From positions 1 to 32,298 of the forward strand of contig JAUNEE010000015.1 of assembly GCA_030525705.1 (NCBI GenBank): a stretch of 32,298 nucleotides of DNA. The letters are read 5' to 3'. A program made the translations under genes and the position numbers. Below are positions 1-8,529 of this stretch, in pieces; the stretch's first letter is position 1; every line of letters starts with the position of its first letter. The notes under the pieces were generated by a model, which saw only the letters and a program-made list of their open reading frames with translations, was not told the DNA's origin and ran no database searches. This DNA comes from Moraxella sp. GTDB taxonomy: Bacteria > Pseudomonadota > Gammaproteobacteria > Pseudomonadales > Moraxellaceae.

Positions 1-746
1 TTGAACGGCAAATTGACCTCATCGAAGACGGCGGAAAAGTGGTGCAAGCCACTCGCCTGTATGACCCCGAAAAAGACGAAACTCGGGCAATGCGAACCAA
101 AGAAGAGGCGAACGACTATCGCTATTTCCCTTGCCCAGACCTTTTGCCTGTCATCATTTCTGACGAAACTTTACAAGCCATTAAAGACAAAATGCCAGAA
201 CTCCCCAGCGTGCGAAAAGAACGCTTTGTGAATGAACTTGGCTTATCAGCTTATGACGCCAATGTATTAAATGGTAGCCGAGAGCTTTCTGATTATTTCT
301 TGGAAGTGGTAGAAAAAGTTGGTAAAAATAATGCCAAAATCGGGGCTAACTGGATTATGGGCGATTTATTAGGTTCATTAAATAAAAATGAACTGACCAT
401 TGATAAATCCCCCATCAATGCCGAACGCCTAGCAGGACTTATCACTCGCATTTTGGATAATACCATTAGCGGTAAAATTGCCAAAGAAGTGTTTAATTAT
501 CTTTGGGAAAGCGACAAATCGGCTGATGAAATTATTAGCGAAAAAGGCTTAAAACAAGAAACCGACACAGGGGCGATTGAGGCGATTATTAAAGAAGTCT
601 TAGCCAATAACCAAACAATGGTTGATGAATATAAAGGCGGAAAAGAAAAAGCCTTTAATGGACTGGTTGGTCAGGTAATGAAAGCGAGTAAAGGTAAAGC
701 CAATCCAGCACAGGTGAATGAATTGCTTAAAAAATTAATTGGGTAA
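1..746 (+). CDS. gatB: Asp/Glu-tRNA(Asn/Gln) amidotransferase subunit B, 3' part
   Basis: GatB is the kinase/tRNA-binding subunit of the GatCAB complex, which converts Asp-tRNA(Asn) or Glu-tRNA(Gln) to the amidated forms in the cytoplasm. The reading frame is open from the left edge (first full codon at base 3) and carries the family signatures [21 protein letters not shown] and the [13 protein letters not shown] block that ends the catalytic cradle. After these come the helical linker and the C-terminal YqeY-like tRNA-binding tail, rich in Lys, Ala and Glu (about the last 150 residues, ending NELLKKLIG). The 5' half lies outside the window, so the start and the glutamine-tunnel residues cannot be judged. 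A strong intrinsic terminator follows directly, so this is probably the last gene of its operon. Confidence in the family is high. Confidence 0.95.
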   Translation, partial: ERQIDLIEDGGKVVQATRLYDPEKDETRAMRTKEEANDYRYFPCPDLLPVIISDETLQAIKDKMPELPSVRKERFVNELGLSAYDANVLNGSRELSDYFLEVVEKVGKNNAKIGANWIMGDLLGSLNKNELTIDKSPINAERLAGLITRILDNTISGKIAKEVFNYLWESDKSADEIISEKGLKQETDTGAIEAIIKEVLANNQTMVDEYKGGKEKAFNGLVGQVMKASKGKANPAQVNELLKKLIG

Positions 747-757
747 GTGGTTTTGAT

Positions 758-790
758 AAATGCCTTATCTTAAAATAAGGCATTTATTTC
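758..790 (+). terminator. Intrinsic terminator after gatB
   Basis: An 11-bp perfect stem (AAATGCCTTAT at 758-768 with ATAAGGCATTT at 775-785) with a 6-nt loop runs into a T-rich tail. It closes the gatB operon and separates it from the restriction-modification unit. Confidence 0.85.
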
Positions 791-811
791 TATTAAATTT
801 TTGGATCAACA

Positions 812-2734
812 ATGGCAAAGAAAGAAAAATCTACCGATTTTTGGGTATATGATTTATTAAAAAATGCTGATATTGCAGATAATTTTGATGCACAGGGTAG
901 TTCTATTTTGGAAATAGACAATGCCTTAAAAACTGCATCAAAAGCCAAAACAGGCAAAGTAGGTATGCCTGAATTTGTCGGTGTAATTAAAGATTTTTTG
1001 ATTGTCATTGAAGATAAAAAAGAGGTTGCCCTACATCAAAAGTACAATGAACAAAATCTGATTTGCCAAGAAACAGACAGCATAAAAAATTATGCCGTCA
1101 ATGGTGCAATACATTATGGTATTCATCTAAGCCAGCACACAACTTATAAAAAGATTATCGCCATTGGTGTCTCTGGCGATGAAAAACGCCATCACATCAC
1201 ACCCATTTTTATTAATGAACGAGGCGAATATAAAGAATTAACCAATATTGAAACCTTTATTTCTTTTAATGAAAATAATATTGATGAATATTATATTAAA
1301 GAAATCCTAAAAGAACAAACACCAGAAGAAAAAACCACCGCAGAAATTCTAAAAAACGCCAAAGATCTGCACGAAGATTTGCGTAATTATGGGAGCATTC
1401 AGGACAAAGACAAGCCATTACTTGTCTCTGGGATTTTATTGGCTTTACGAGAAATGGAATACAAAAACTTCTCCATTGATGATTTGATTGGCGATGATAT
1501 AACAACCGATGGCGAAAAAATCTATACCGCCATTGAAAATCATCTAAAAAGAGTCAAAGTATCACCAGAAGTTAAAAAAGACAAATTACTTAATCAATTT
1601 TCGGTCATCAAAGACACCAAAATCATCAATGAAATTAATGACAACTTAAAGAAAACACCCCTAAAACATTATACTGAATTTTTATACAAACACATTTATC
1701 AAAATATCAAATACACCCAATCCGCCGAAGATTATTTGGGGCGGTTTTATGGCGAATTTATGTCATATTCTGGTGGTGATGGACAAACGCTGGGTATTGT
1801 TTTGACCCCAAAACACATTACCGAGATTTTTTGCGAACTTGTTAATTTATCGCCTGATGATTGTATTCTTGACCCTTGCTGTGGTACGGCTGGATTTTTG
1901 ATTGCAGGTATGCATTATATGCTCCAAAAAGCCACCAGCGATAAACAGAAAAACAACATTCGTAAAAATCAACTGCACGGCATTGAATTACAACCTTATA
2001 TGTTTACGATTGCCACCACCAATATGATTTTGCGTGGTGATGGCAAAAGTAATTTAGACCAAGAAGATTTTTTAAAACAAAATCCCGCCAAATTGCAATT
2101 AAAGGGTTGTAATATTGGTATGATGAATCCGCCTTATTCACAAGGCTCAAAACAAAATCCCAATCTTTATGAAATTGCCTTTACCGAGCATTTATTAAAT
2201 AGTTTAACACCAGATGGCAAGGCGGTTGTTATTGTGCCACAGTCATCAATGACAGGCAAAACCAAAGAAGAACAAGCCATTAAAGCCAATATTTTAAAAC
2301 ACCATAGCCTAGAAGGCGTGATTACTTTAAATAAAAATACTTTTTATGGTGTCGGTACAAATCCGTGTATTGCCGTATTTACCGCAGGCGTACCGCACGA
2401 TAAAGAAAAACTGGTCAAATTTATTAACTTTGAAGATGATGGTTTTGAAGTCCAAAAACATAAAGGCTTAATAGAAACCGAATCCGCCAAAGACAAAAAA
2501 GAACATCTGCTTAATGTCTGGCGTGATGAAATCACCGCACCAACCAAGTTTTGTGTGGAGACCACCATTGAATCTGACGATGAATGGCTACATTCTTTTT
2601 ATTATTTTAATGATGAAATTCCCAGTGAAGCCGATTTTGAAAAAACGGTCGCCGATTATTTAACTTTTGAAGTGAATATGATTACGCACGGTCGTGGGTA
2701 TTTATTTGGAATTGGGGAGAATAATAATGGATAA
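812..2734 (+). CDS. Nuclease-methylase subunit of a BcgI-like restriction-modification system
   Basis: This 640-aa protein has an N6-adenine methylase core typical of HsdM-like proteins: SAM-binding motif I DPCCGTAGF at residues 354-362 and catalytic NPPY at 439-442. Its N-terminal 200 residues are not the usual HsdM helical domain. They contain PEFVGVIKDF then IVIEDKK, which fits a PD-(D/E)xK nuclease site (D61, E67, K69). No separate hsdR gene is present: gatB lies upstream and cls downstream. Fusion of nuclease and methylase with a separate specificity protein is the layout of type IIB enzymes such as BcgI, whose A subunit is of very similar size. A GGA ribosome site precedes ATG 812. The end overlaps the specificity gene by 8 bp, so translation is probably coupled. 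The gene is clearly more A+T-rich than the neighbouring chromosome, consistent with acquisition. A type I M subunit with a distant HsdR is the alternative. Confidence 0.85.
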   Translation: MAKKEKSTDFWVYDLLKNADIADNFDAQGSSILEIDNALKTASKAKTGKVGMPEFVGVIKDFLIVIEDKKEVALHQKYNEQNLICQETDSIKNYAVNGAIHYGIHLSQHTTYKKIIAIGVSGDEKRHHITPIFINERGEYKELTNIETFISFNENNIDEYYIKEILKEQTPEEKTTAEILKNAKDLHEDLRNYGSIQDKDKPLLVSGILLALREMEYKNFSIDDLIGDDITTDGEKIYTAIENHLKRVKVSPEVKKDKLLNQFSVIKDTKIINEINDNLKKTPLKHYTEFLYKHIYQNIKYTQSAEDYLGRFYGEFMSYSGGDGQTLGIVLTPKHITEIFCELVNLSPDDCILDPCCGTAGFLIAGMHYMLQKATSDKQKNNIRKNQLHGIELQPYMFTIATTNMILRGDGKSNLDQEDFLKQNPAKLQLKGCNIGMMNPPYSQGSKQNPNLYEIAFTEHLLNSLTPDGKAVVIVPQSSMTGKTKEEQAIKANILKHHSLEGVITLNKNTFYGVGTNPCIAVFTAGVPHDKEKLVKFINFEDDGFEVQKHKGLIETESAKDKKEHLLNVWRDEITAPTKFCVETTIESDDEWLHSFYYFNDEIPSEADFEKTVADYLTFEVNMITHGRGYLFGIGENNNG

Positions 2735-4301
2735 GTTAAAATTGACGGATAGGGAATGGAAAGGTTTTGCGATTGAGAAATTCTTTAATATCTATACAGG
2801 AAAAGATTTAATTCTATCAAAAATAGAGCAAGGTCATATACCAATAGTTAGCCATAGCGAAATCAATAATGGAATTCAAGCATTTAGTAAAAAAATGCAA
2901 AACTATATAATGTTTAATAGCAATACAACTATTAGTCTTGCAGATAGGGGTACGTTTAAATCTTTTGTACAGCCAAGCAACTTTTATATAGGAACCCGTG
3001 TTAAAGCACTGGAAATCAAAATAAAAATCTCCAAGAATACCTTGAAATTTATAACAACCTGCATAGATAGGCAGAGCATTCTTTTCTCTTATGGAAGAAA
3101 TGCTTGTCAAAGATTAAATAAACTCAATATATTACTCCCTACTGACAATCAAGGAAATCCTGATTGGCAATTTATGGAAGATTATATTAAACAGATTGAG
3201 CAAAAACAAAAAACTGATTTAATCAATTATTATTCCAATAAACTATTGGAAATCATCAGTGATACCAACCATCAAGATGTTCAATGGGGTTATTTTGAAA
3301 TTGGCAAACTTTTTGATTTTATCAATAAACCATCAAAAGGCTTAACTCATTTGCCCTTATCAGAGCGTGGGACAAATTATGTTGGGGCAACCAACCGCAA
3401 CAATGGTGTTTTGGAATATGTAGAAAATAATGAAAAATTAACTTATGATGGAAATGCCATTGTGTTTATTAGAAACGGTGAAGGAGCAATGGGCTATTCG
3501 GTTTATAAAAAAGAAAAATTCATTGCCACACAAGATGTTTCGGTTGGCTACAATGCCAATTTAACCGAATATAGCGGATTATTTATTACTACGATTGCTG
3601 ACAAAATTCGTGGAAAGTATAATTTTGGCTATAAACGCAATCAATCAAGACTTAATAAAGAGATATTAAGACTACCCATAGATAAAAATGGCAATCCTAA
3701 TTGGCAATTTATGGAAGATTTTATCAAAAATATTGAAAAAGATAAAATAGAGACTTTACTTTCTTATCTTAATCAATACAATACCTTAGCCGAGCCGAGC
3801 CGAGCCGAAATAGTATGGGCGAAATTTAAATTAAGTCAAGTTTTTTCTCATATTCAGCGTGGAAAAAGATTGACCAAAAATAATCAACTTGTTGGCACTA
3901 TTCCTTATGTTTCTTCATCATCGTTTAACAATGGCGTAGATAATTTTATTGCAAATAAACAAAATGTTAGGATATTTAAAAATTGCTTAACATTAGCCAA
4001 TAGCGGTAGTGTAGGATCAAGTTTTTATCAAGACTATAGTTTTGTTGCAAGCGACCATATTACAGTATTATTAACAGAAAGTGGAAATCGCTATATCTAC
4101 TTATTTCTAGCAACACAGCTGAATAAATTGGCTGAAAAATATTCATTTAATCGTGAAATCAATGACAAACGTATTCAAAAAGAAACTATTATGCTACCCA
4201 CCGATGATAAAGGCGAGCCGAATTGGGCGTATATGGAAAGCGCAATGAAAGAGATTGAGACTGGACAGGTTTTAAAAATTTTACGATATTATGCGTATTA
4301 A
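2727..4301 (+). CDS. Specificity (S) subunit with three target-recognition modules
   Basis: This 524-aa protein would direct the upstream nuclease-methylase to its DNA target. It has three related modules of about 180 residues. Each opens with an aromatic 'W..F.I..F' segment (W11, W187, W364) and closes with a 'LP.D..G.P.W.FME..IK.IE' block (137-158, 316-337, 490-511), followed in modules 1 and 2 by a helical spacer. Type I and BcgI-type S proteins normally carry two such modules, so this one is half a unit too long. ATG 2727 was chosen because GGGGAG sits 7 bp upstream; it overlaps the methylase stop by 8 bp. A four-copy pentanucleotide repeat encodes residues 355-361, exactly between modules 2 and 3. 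Loss or gain of one unit would stop translation at residue 365 or 363 and leave a normal-sized two-module protein. Family call is firm; the switch is inferred. Confidence 0.88.
   Translation: MDKLKLTDREWKGFAIEKFFNIYTGKDLILSKIEQGHIPIVSHSEINNGIQAFSKKMQNYIMFNSNTTISLADRGTFKSFVQPSNFYIGTRVKALEIKIKISKNTLKFITTCIDRQSILFSYGRNACQRLNKLNILLPTDNQGNPDWQFMEDYIKQIEQKQKTDLINYYSNKLLEIISDTNHQDVQWGYFEIGKLFDFINKPSKGLTHLPLSERGTNYVGATNRNNGVLEYVENNEKLTYDGNAIVFIRNGEGAMGYSVYKKEKFIATQDVSVGYNANLTEYSGLFITTIADKIRGKYNFGYKRNQSRLNKEILRLPIDKNGNPNWQFMEDFIKNIEKDKIETLLSYLNQYNTLAEPSRAEIVWAKFKLSQVFSHIQRGKRLTKNNQLVGTIPYVSSSSFNNGVDNFIANKQNVRIFKNCLTLANSGSVGSSFYQDYSFVASDHITVLLTESGNRYIYLFLATQLNKLAEKYSFNREINDKRIQKETIMLPTDDKGEPNWAYMESAMKEIETGQVLKILRYYAY
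3163..3720 (+). repeat. Pair of 21-bp perfect direct repeats within the S gene
   Basis: The stretch at 3163-3183 recurs exactly at 3700-3720; it begins ATTGGCAATT and ends GGAAGATT. Both copies encode the conserved NWQFMED/DWQFMED block closing modules 1 and 2. The third module has only a diverged copy near 4221. Recombination between them would remove or swap one recognition module in frame, because the spacing of 537 bp is a multiple of three. Confidence 0.9.
3789..3808 (+). repeat. Pentanucleotide tandem repeat (GCCGA)4 inside the S gene
   Basis: Four perfect GCCGA units lie in the coding frame between recognition modules 2 and 3 and encode AEPSRAE. The unit length is not a multiple of three. 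With five units the frame reads into AAA TAG at once; with three units it reaches TAA six codons after the repeat. Only a change of three units (15 bp, residues AEPSR) keeps the frame. The G+C-rich repeat stands out from its A+T-rich surroundings. Confidence 0.95.
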
Positions 4302-4346
4302 ACCACCATTATGCTAAAATACACCTTTTAACAAAGATAAGCTGTG

Positions 4347-5909
4347 ATGATAGACTGGGAACATTGGATTTTTGAAGTTTTAGCCATTGCACATACGCTA
4401 TTATTGCTGGTGTTGGTTGCTTATATTCTCACACGCCAAAAAAACTATGGCGTGGCGATTGCGTGGATTGCCATTTTGGCGTTGATGCCGTTTTTGGGTG
4501 TTGTTTTGTACCTAATTTTTGGACGAGCCTACATCAGCCGTCATTATGGTCAGCGTAACAAAAAAGCCCAAAATCTTTTGTCTGATTTTGCCAAACGCCA
4601 AGACATCAATCTAGGTTCAGATGAGCATTTAGCAAAACTTAATGACGACTGGCAAGCCCTTGCCAAAATGGGTGAAGCTAATACAGGATTTGGGGTGCAG
4701 GGCAATCATACCGCTACTTTGCTTGCTACGCCCGATGCCATTTTTGATGCCATTTTGGCGGACATTCATACCGCCAAAAAGTCTATAATGCTCTCATTTT
4801 ATATCATTCACCCCCAAGGGCGAGTGCTAGAAATTATAGATGCTTTATTGTCCGCCCAAGCTCGGGGTGTGGCGTGTGTTGTGCTTGCTGACAGCGTGGG
4901 AAGTGGTGGATTTTTTAGGTCTAAAAGTTATAAATCCCTTATAAATCAAGGCATTAGGGTTGAAGAATTACTTCCTGTGGGACTATTTAAAACCGTGGTG
5001 GCTCGTGCCGATGTTCGCAATCACCGCAAAATCATCTGTATTGATGAAGATATTGGCTATACAGGAAGTTTTAACTTGGTAGACCCCAGATTTTTTAAGG
5101 CAAAAAGTGGGGTGGGTCAATGGATTGATGTGATGATAAGAACCACCCACAAGCACGATGTCGGCGTCATCAAAGCAATGCTAACCACCATTGCCACCGA
5201 CTTATCCGCCCAGACATCGGACAATCTATCCAACCTAAAACAAGTCATTGGTACTTATACCAAAAAATTTCCCTTACCCAAAAACCGTCTAACCAACACA
5301 CGACAACCGATTGATAATAAACACCAATTTCATTTTGATAGTGTGCATAATGTGGTGATGCAGTTTTTGCCGTCCGCCCCAGAGCTGTCAGGGCATTTGG
5401 TGTATGAGACCATTATCAGTGCCATTTATAATGCCAAAAAATCCATTATCATTACAACCCCTTATTTTGTGCCTGATGAACCCTTGATGCTTGCCTTGAC
5501 CAGCAGTGCAAGGCGAGGCGTGGATATTACGCTGATTATGCCTACGGTCAATGATTCTAAGTTGGTAAAATACGCCTCCCAAGCCAATTTTCAGCCTTTA
5601 TTAGAAGCAGGCATTCGCCTTGCTTTATATCGTGAGGGCTTGTTGCATAGCAAGATTTTGTTGATTGATGATGTGTATGCGTTGTTCGGTACGGTCAATA
5701 TGGATATGCGAAGTTTTTATTTGAATATGGAGGTTACGCTTGCCATTTATCGCACGGACGATGGCTTTGGTTTGATTGATGAAATTGCCCAATTACAACA
5801 ACAATATTTAAGCCATTGTGATTTTATTAGTATGAGTGATTGGCAAAATCGCAAGCTTTATCAACAAGTCAGAGATGGAGCCGTTAGACTTATCAGCCCG
5901 CTGTTATAA
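4347..5909 (+). CDS. cls: Cardiolipin synthase (phospholipase D family)
   Basis: The protein (520 aa) is a membrane-bound enzyme that condenses two phosphatidylglycerol molecules to cardiolipin and glycerol. Two hydrophobic segments lie at about residues 7-28 and 34-58. Two PLD/HKD motifs follow, HRKIICIDE with H226 and HSKILLIDD with H434, each with the downstream G-S/T-x-N element (GSFN, GTVN). Length and order match ClsA-type enzymes. GTG 4344 is directly before ATG 4347; the ATG is preferred, and the ribosome site is weak. A gap of only 45 bp after the specificity gene, with no clear terminator, leaves read-through possible, but the function is ordinary housekeeping. Assignment to ClsA rather than ClsB/C is likely from the N-terminal membrane anchors. 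Confidence 0.93.
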   Translation: MIDWEHWIFEVLAIAHTLLLLVLVAYILTRQKNYGVAIAWIAILALMPFLGVVLYLIFGRAYISRHYGQRNKKAQNLLSDFAKRQDINLGSDEHLAKLNDDWQALAKMGEANTGFGVQGNHTATLLATPDAIFDAILADIHTAKKSIMLSFYIIHPQGRVLEIIDALLSAQARGVACVVLADSVGSGGFFRSKSYKSLINQGIRVEELLPVGLFKTVVARADVRNHRKIICIDEDIGYTGSFNLVDPRFFKAKSGVGQWIDVMIRTTHKHDVGVIKAMLTTIATDLSAQTSDNLSNLKQVIGTYTKKFPLPKNRLTNTRQPIDNKHQFHFDSVHNVVMQFLPSAPELSGHLVYETIISAIYNAKKSIIITTPYFVPDEPLMLALTSSARRGVDITLIMPTVNDSKLVKYASQANFQPLLEAGIRLALYREGLLHSKILLIDDVYALFGTVNMDMRSFYLNMEVTLAIYRTDDGFGLIDEIAQLQQQYLSHCDFISMSDWQNRKLYQQVRDGAVRLISPLL

Positions 5910-5998
5910 AATTAACCAGATGGCGTTTAAGTGCATCTTGACAAAACCAAAAATCGTTACGCACCTGATTGACCAAACCAATTTTAACCATTTTTACA

Positions 5999-6808
5999 AT
6001 GAGAATCAAAAGTGCCATAAAAACCTTACTTCAATCCGCCGACAGTCTACTCATCACAGCAGGAGCGGGAATGGGCGTGGATTCTGGCTTGCCTGATTTT
6101 CGGGGCAATACTGGTATGTGGCAAGCCTACCCTGAACTTGGTCGGCGACAAATGGACTTTACCGCCATCGCCAATCCAACCGCCTTCACCAAAAATCCAC
6201 GCCTTGCTTGAGGATTTTATGGGCACCGCTTGGCACTCTATCGAGCGACCACGCCCCACGCAGGCTTTTTTGAGCTATTAAGTCTTGCCAAAGCTCTTGA
6301 TTTGCCTTATTTTGTGTTTACCAGCAATGTCGACTGTCAATTTCAAAAAGCAGGCTTTAATGCCAATAGAATCTATGAATGCCACGGCTCAATTCATCAT
6401 CTGCAATGTACCACGCCTTGCTCTGATAGCATTTGGACGGCGGACGGCTTAACACCTGTGATTGACAATGAAAAATGTGAGTGGCTTGGGGCGTTGCCGA
6501 CTTGCCCGCATTGTGGCGGTCTGGCTCGTCCTAATATTTTGATGTTTGGCGATTGGTACTGGATTGGCGATAGAAGCGATGCCCAAGAAAATCGCCTACA
6601 AAAGTTTTTGACAGATTATCAAAACCCTGTGGTGATTGAGCTTGGAGCTGGCACAGCAATCCCCACCGTCAGACGCTTTGGCGAACGCTTTGCCCCGCGC
6701 CTAATTCGAATCAATCCAAGAGATGACGGTTTGCCAAAACAAGGTGGGATAAGTTTAAAGATGGGTGCAAAGGCGGGGGTTCGCCACTTATTAGAAGCAC
6801 TGGATTAA
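5999..6808 (+). pseudogene. SIR2-family NAD-dependent deacylase, interrupted by in-frame TGA
   Basis: A sirtuin would remove acyl groups from protein lysines using NAD. The frame from ATG 5999 carries the NAD-binding GAGMGVDSGLPDFRG segment, then stops at TGA 6209-6211. The same frame continues without any indel as GFYGHRLALYR, then TSNVD, the catalytic ECHGSIHH, a zinc site of two Cys pairs (CTTPC, CPHC), FGDWYW and IELGAGTAIPTVR, to a stop at 6808. Sirtuins of this type have Trp where the TGA falls (RLA-W-GFYGHR), so a single TGG-to-TGA change explains the break. The upstream fragment (70 aa) lacks the catalytic His and the downstream part lacks the NAD loop, so neither should work alone. 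The ribosome site before ATG 5999 is poor. A sequencing error or TGA read-through cannot be excluded. Confidence 0.85.
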
Positions 6809-6825
6809 AAATACATTCAAAATAC

Positions 6826-6853
6826 TTGCAAAATTTTCAAAGCTTGCTATAAT
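6826..6853 (+). promoter_or_regulatory. Promoter of tRNA-Pro
   Basis: TTGCAA at 6826-6831 and a consensus TATAAT at 6848-6853 are 16 bp apart, with an extended -10 TGC just before TATAAT. The tRNA begins 12 bp after the -10 box. Confidence 0.75.
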
Positions 6854-6864
6854 GTACGCCTATT

Positions 6865-6941
6865 CGGGGTGTAGCGCAGCTTGGTAGCGCACTTGCATGG
6901 GGTGCAAGGGGTCGCGAGTTCGAATCCCGCCACTCCGACCA
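6865..6941 (+). tRNA. tRNA-Pro (anticodon GGG)
   Basis: This is a 77-nt cloverleaf with an encoded CCA end (6939-6941). The acceptor stem pairs CGGGGTG (6865-6871) with CACTCCG (6931-6937), including one G-U pair. The anticodon stem CTTGC/GCAAG holds the loop ATGGGGT, giving anticodon GGG, and the T loop reads GTTCGAATC. Its terminator forms part of the 61-bp repeat that borders the integrated element. Confidence 0.96.
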
Positions 6942-6943
6942 TA

Positions 6944-7004
6944 TCATAATCTTAGGCTGTCCACAATCGTGCGACAGCCTTTGATTTTTCTAGCTTTCCA
7001 GCCT
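6944..7004 (+). repeat. Left 61-bp direct repeat (attL side)
   Basis: The stretch beginning TCATAATCTTAGG and ending CTTTCCAGCCT is identical to 15008-15068. It begins just behind the tRNA and contains the tRNA terminator hairpin. The identity stops abruptly after 7004 (TTTTAC here, CCTCGC in the other copy). Confidence 0.93.
6954..6989 (+). terminator. Intrinsic terminator of tRNA-Pro
   Basis: AGGCTGTC (6954-6961) pairs with GACAGCCT (6973-6980), with further CAC/GTG pairing inside, followed by a T-rich tract. An identical hairpin is present at 15018-15053 in the right repeat. Confidence 0.8.
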
Positions 7005-7046
7005 TTTTACTGTCTTTGGTTGTCTTGGGCAATCCGTTGCAATCTG

Positions 7047-7075
7047 TGTATTTTTGGGGTATATTACGGGGTACA
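7047..7075 (+). repeat. Element-end motif, left copy (paired GGGGTA)
   Basis: TGTATTTTTGGGGTA is followed after a short spacer by GGGGTACA. The 29-bp unit recurs in the same orientation at 14911-14939 with 3 differences. Its place just inside each end of the element, beside the integrase, suggests arm-type binding sites for the integrase or an excisionase. That role is inferred. Confidence 0.6.
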
Positions 7076-7102
7076 CGAGTTCAACTTTAAAATATACCCC
7101 CG

Positions 7103-8458
7103 ATGAGCCTAACAGACACCGCCATACTTACCTTTAATTAACAGGGCTTACAGCCCACCGACAAATGCACGCCCAACCGCCCAGACAAATATTCAGATGG
7201 CAACGGCTTAGAATTGTGGGTAAGACATACAGGCAATAAAGTTTGGTATGCAGATTACACTTATCAAGGCAAACGCAAAGAGTTGGCAATTGGCAAATAT
7301 CCCGCCATAAGCCTAGCACAAGCACGAGCCAAAAACATTGAAATAAAAACTCTACTGGCACAAGGCATAGACCCCAAAGAACACACCAAGCAAGCCAAAG
7401 CCCTACAGATTGACACTTGTTTTGATGTGTTTGCCCAAAAGTGGCTAGAACACCACGAGACACGCACCAAACCCCACACATTCAAACGAGATAAGAGGGC
7501 GTATCATAACCACATTTTCCCCATCATTGGCAATAAAGACATTTACGCCTTACGCTTGCCTGACATTATGGCGGTGCATGACCGCCTAGCAGTCGCAGGC
7601 AAGACCAGTACCGCCCATAGAGTGATTGGTTGGATAACCGCCATCTATGATTATGCCATTGAAAAAGGCTTGGCGGAAAATCTATACAACCCCATTCCAA
7701 GAAGTATCGGCAAAAGCCTAGTGGAACACAAAACCAAGCACTATCCACGCATTAAAATAACCGAACTGCCCCAGCTACTAGCCGACATTGACAATAGCAA
7801 CTGTGAGCCATTGACCAAATACGGTTTTTATGTGATGTGTTATACCTTTGTTCGCACCAAAGAACTTAGGGGCATGAGATGGAGTGAGATTGATTTTGAA
7901 CACAACCTTTGGCAAATTCCAGCCGACCGCATGAAAAACGGCTTAGCCCACATTGTACCGCTTGCCCCACAAGTGGTTAAAATCTTAAAAGACATTCAAG
8001 TCATGAAATTACATGATGACTTTGTATTTTGTAGCAATCGCAGTCGCAAAGCCGACACACTCTCAGAAAACGCCTTTACCAAAGCACTAAAGACAATGGG
8101 TTATCAAGGGCGTATGACTGGACACGGATTTAGGGGATTGGCAAGTACGAGCCTTTATGAAATGCAATACCCACCACAAGCCATAGAATTGCAGTTATCC
8201 CATGTACAGGGCAATAAGACCGTTCGGGCGTACAATGAAGCCAACCTACTGCCCGCACGCACAAAAATGATGAATGATTGGGCAAATATCGTTGATGAAA
8301 TCAAACACGGCAATTTTGACAGCTACAAAAACAAACGCATGACCGACCATAGCGAACAAGCATTCATCAGCTTTTTAAAGGCACTTAGATACAAAGAGCA
8401 TGAAATCGTTGATGAATTGGCGGTGCATAGATTGGAAGTGATGGAGTTAATGCAGTAA
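7103..8458 (+). pseudogene. P4-type tyrosine integrase with nonsense codon 13
   Basis: The frame starts at ATG 7103 with the usual N terminus of tRNA-targeting integrases (MSLTDTAI), then meets TAA at 7139-7141. It continues in the same frame as QGLQPTDK, YSDGNGLELWV and an otherwise complete integrase to 8458. The catalytic set of the tyrosine recombinase domain is visible: Arg in VRTKELRGMRW, His-x-x-Arg in GHGFRG, His in LSHVQG and Tyr in VRAYNEA. The family recombines attP with a tRNA-linked attB. CAA to TAA is the simplest cause of the stop. The only later candidate start before the core is TTG 7214, which has no convincing ribosome site and would remove part of the N-terminal DNA-binding domain. 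The gene is therefore probably inactive or weakly expressed. A terminator follows directly. Confidence 0.85.
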
Positions 8459-8470
8459 TGCCCCACGCCT

Positions 8471-8491
8471 GCCCCATGATGGGGCTTTTTT
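8471..8491 (+). terminator. Intrinsic terminator after the integrase
   Basis: GCCCC (8471-8475) and GGGGC (8481-8485) enclose a 5-nt loop and are followed by six T residues. Confidence 0.8.
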
Positions 8492-8529
8492 ATGGGCAAA
8501 ATTTGCCAAAAATTCCAATAACCTTTTTT

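Noticed and set aside
812-4301. Ordinary type I restriction system (hsdM-hsdS)
   Set aside because: No hsdR is adjacent, and the first protein has a nuclease-like N-terminal segment, which fits a BcgI-type arrangement better. A distant hsdR cannot be excluded.
5969-6808. Frameshift in the sirtuin gene
   Set aside because: Both parts are in the same reading frame; the break is a single TGA, not an insertion or deletion.
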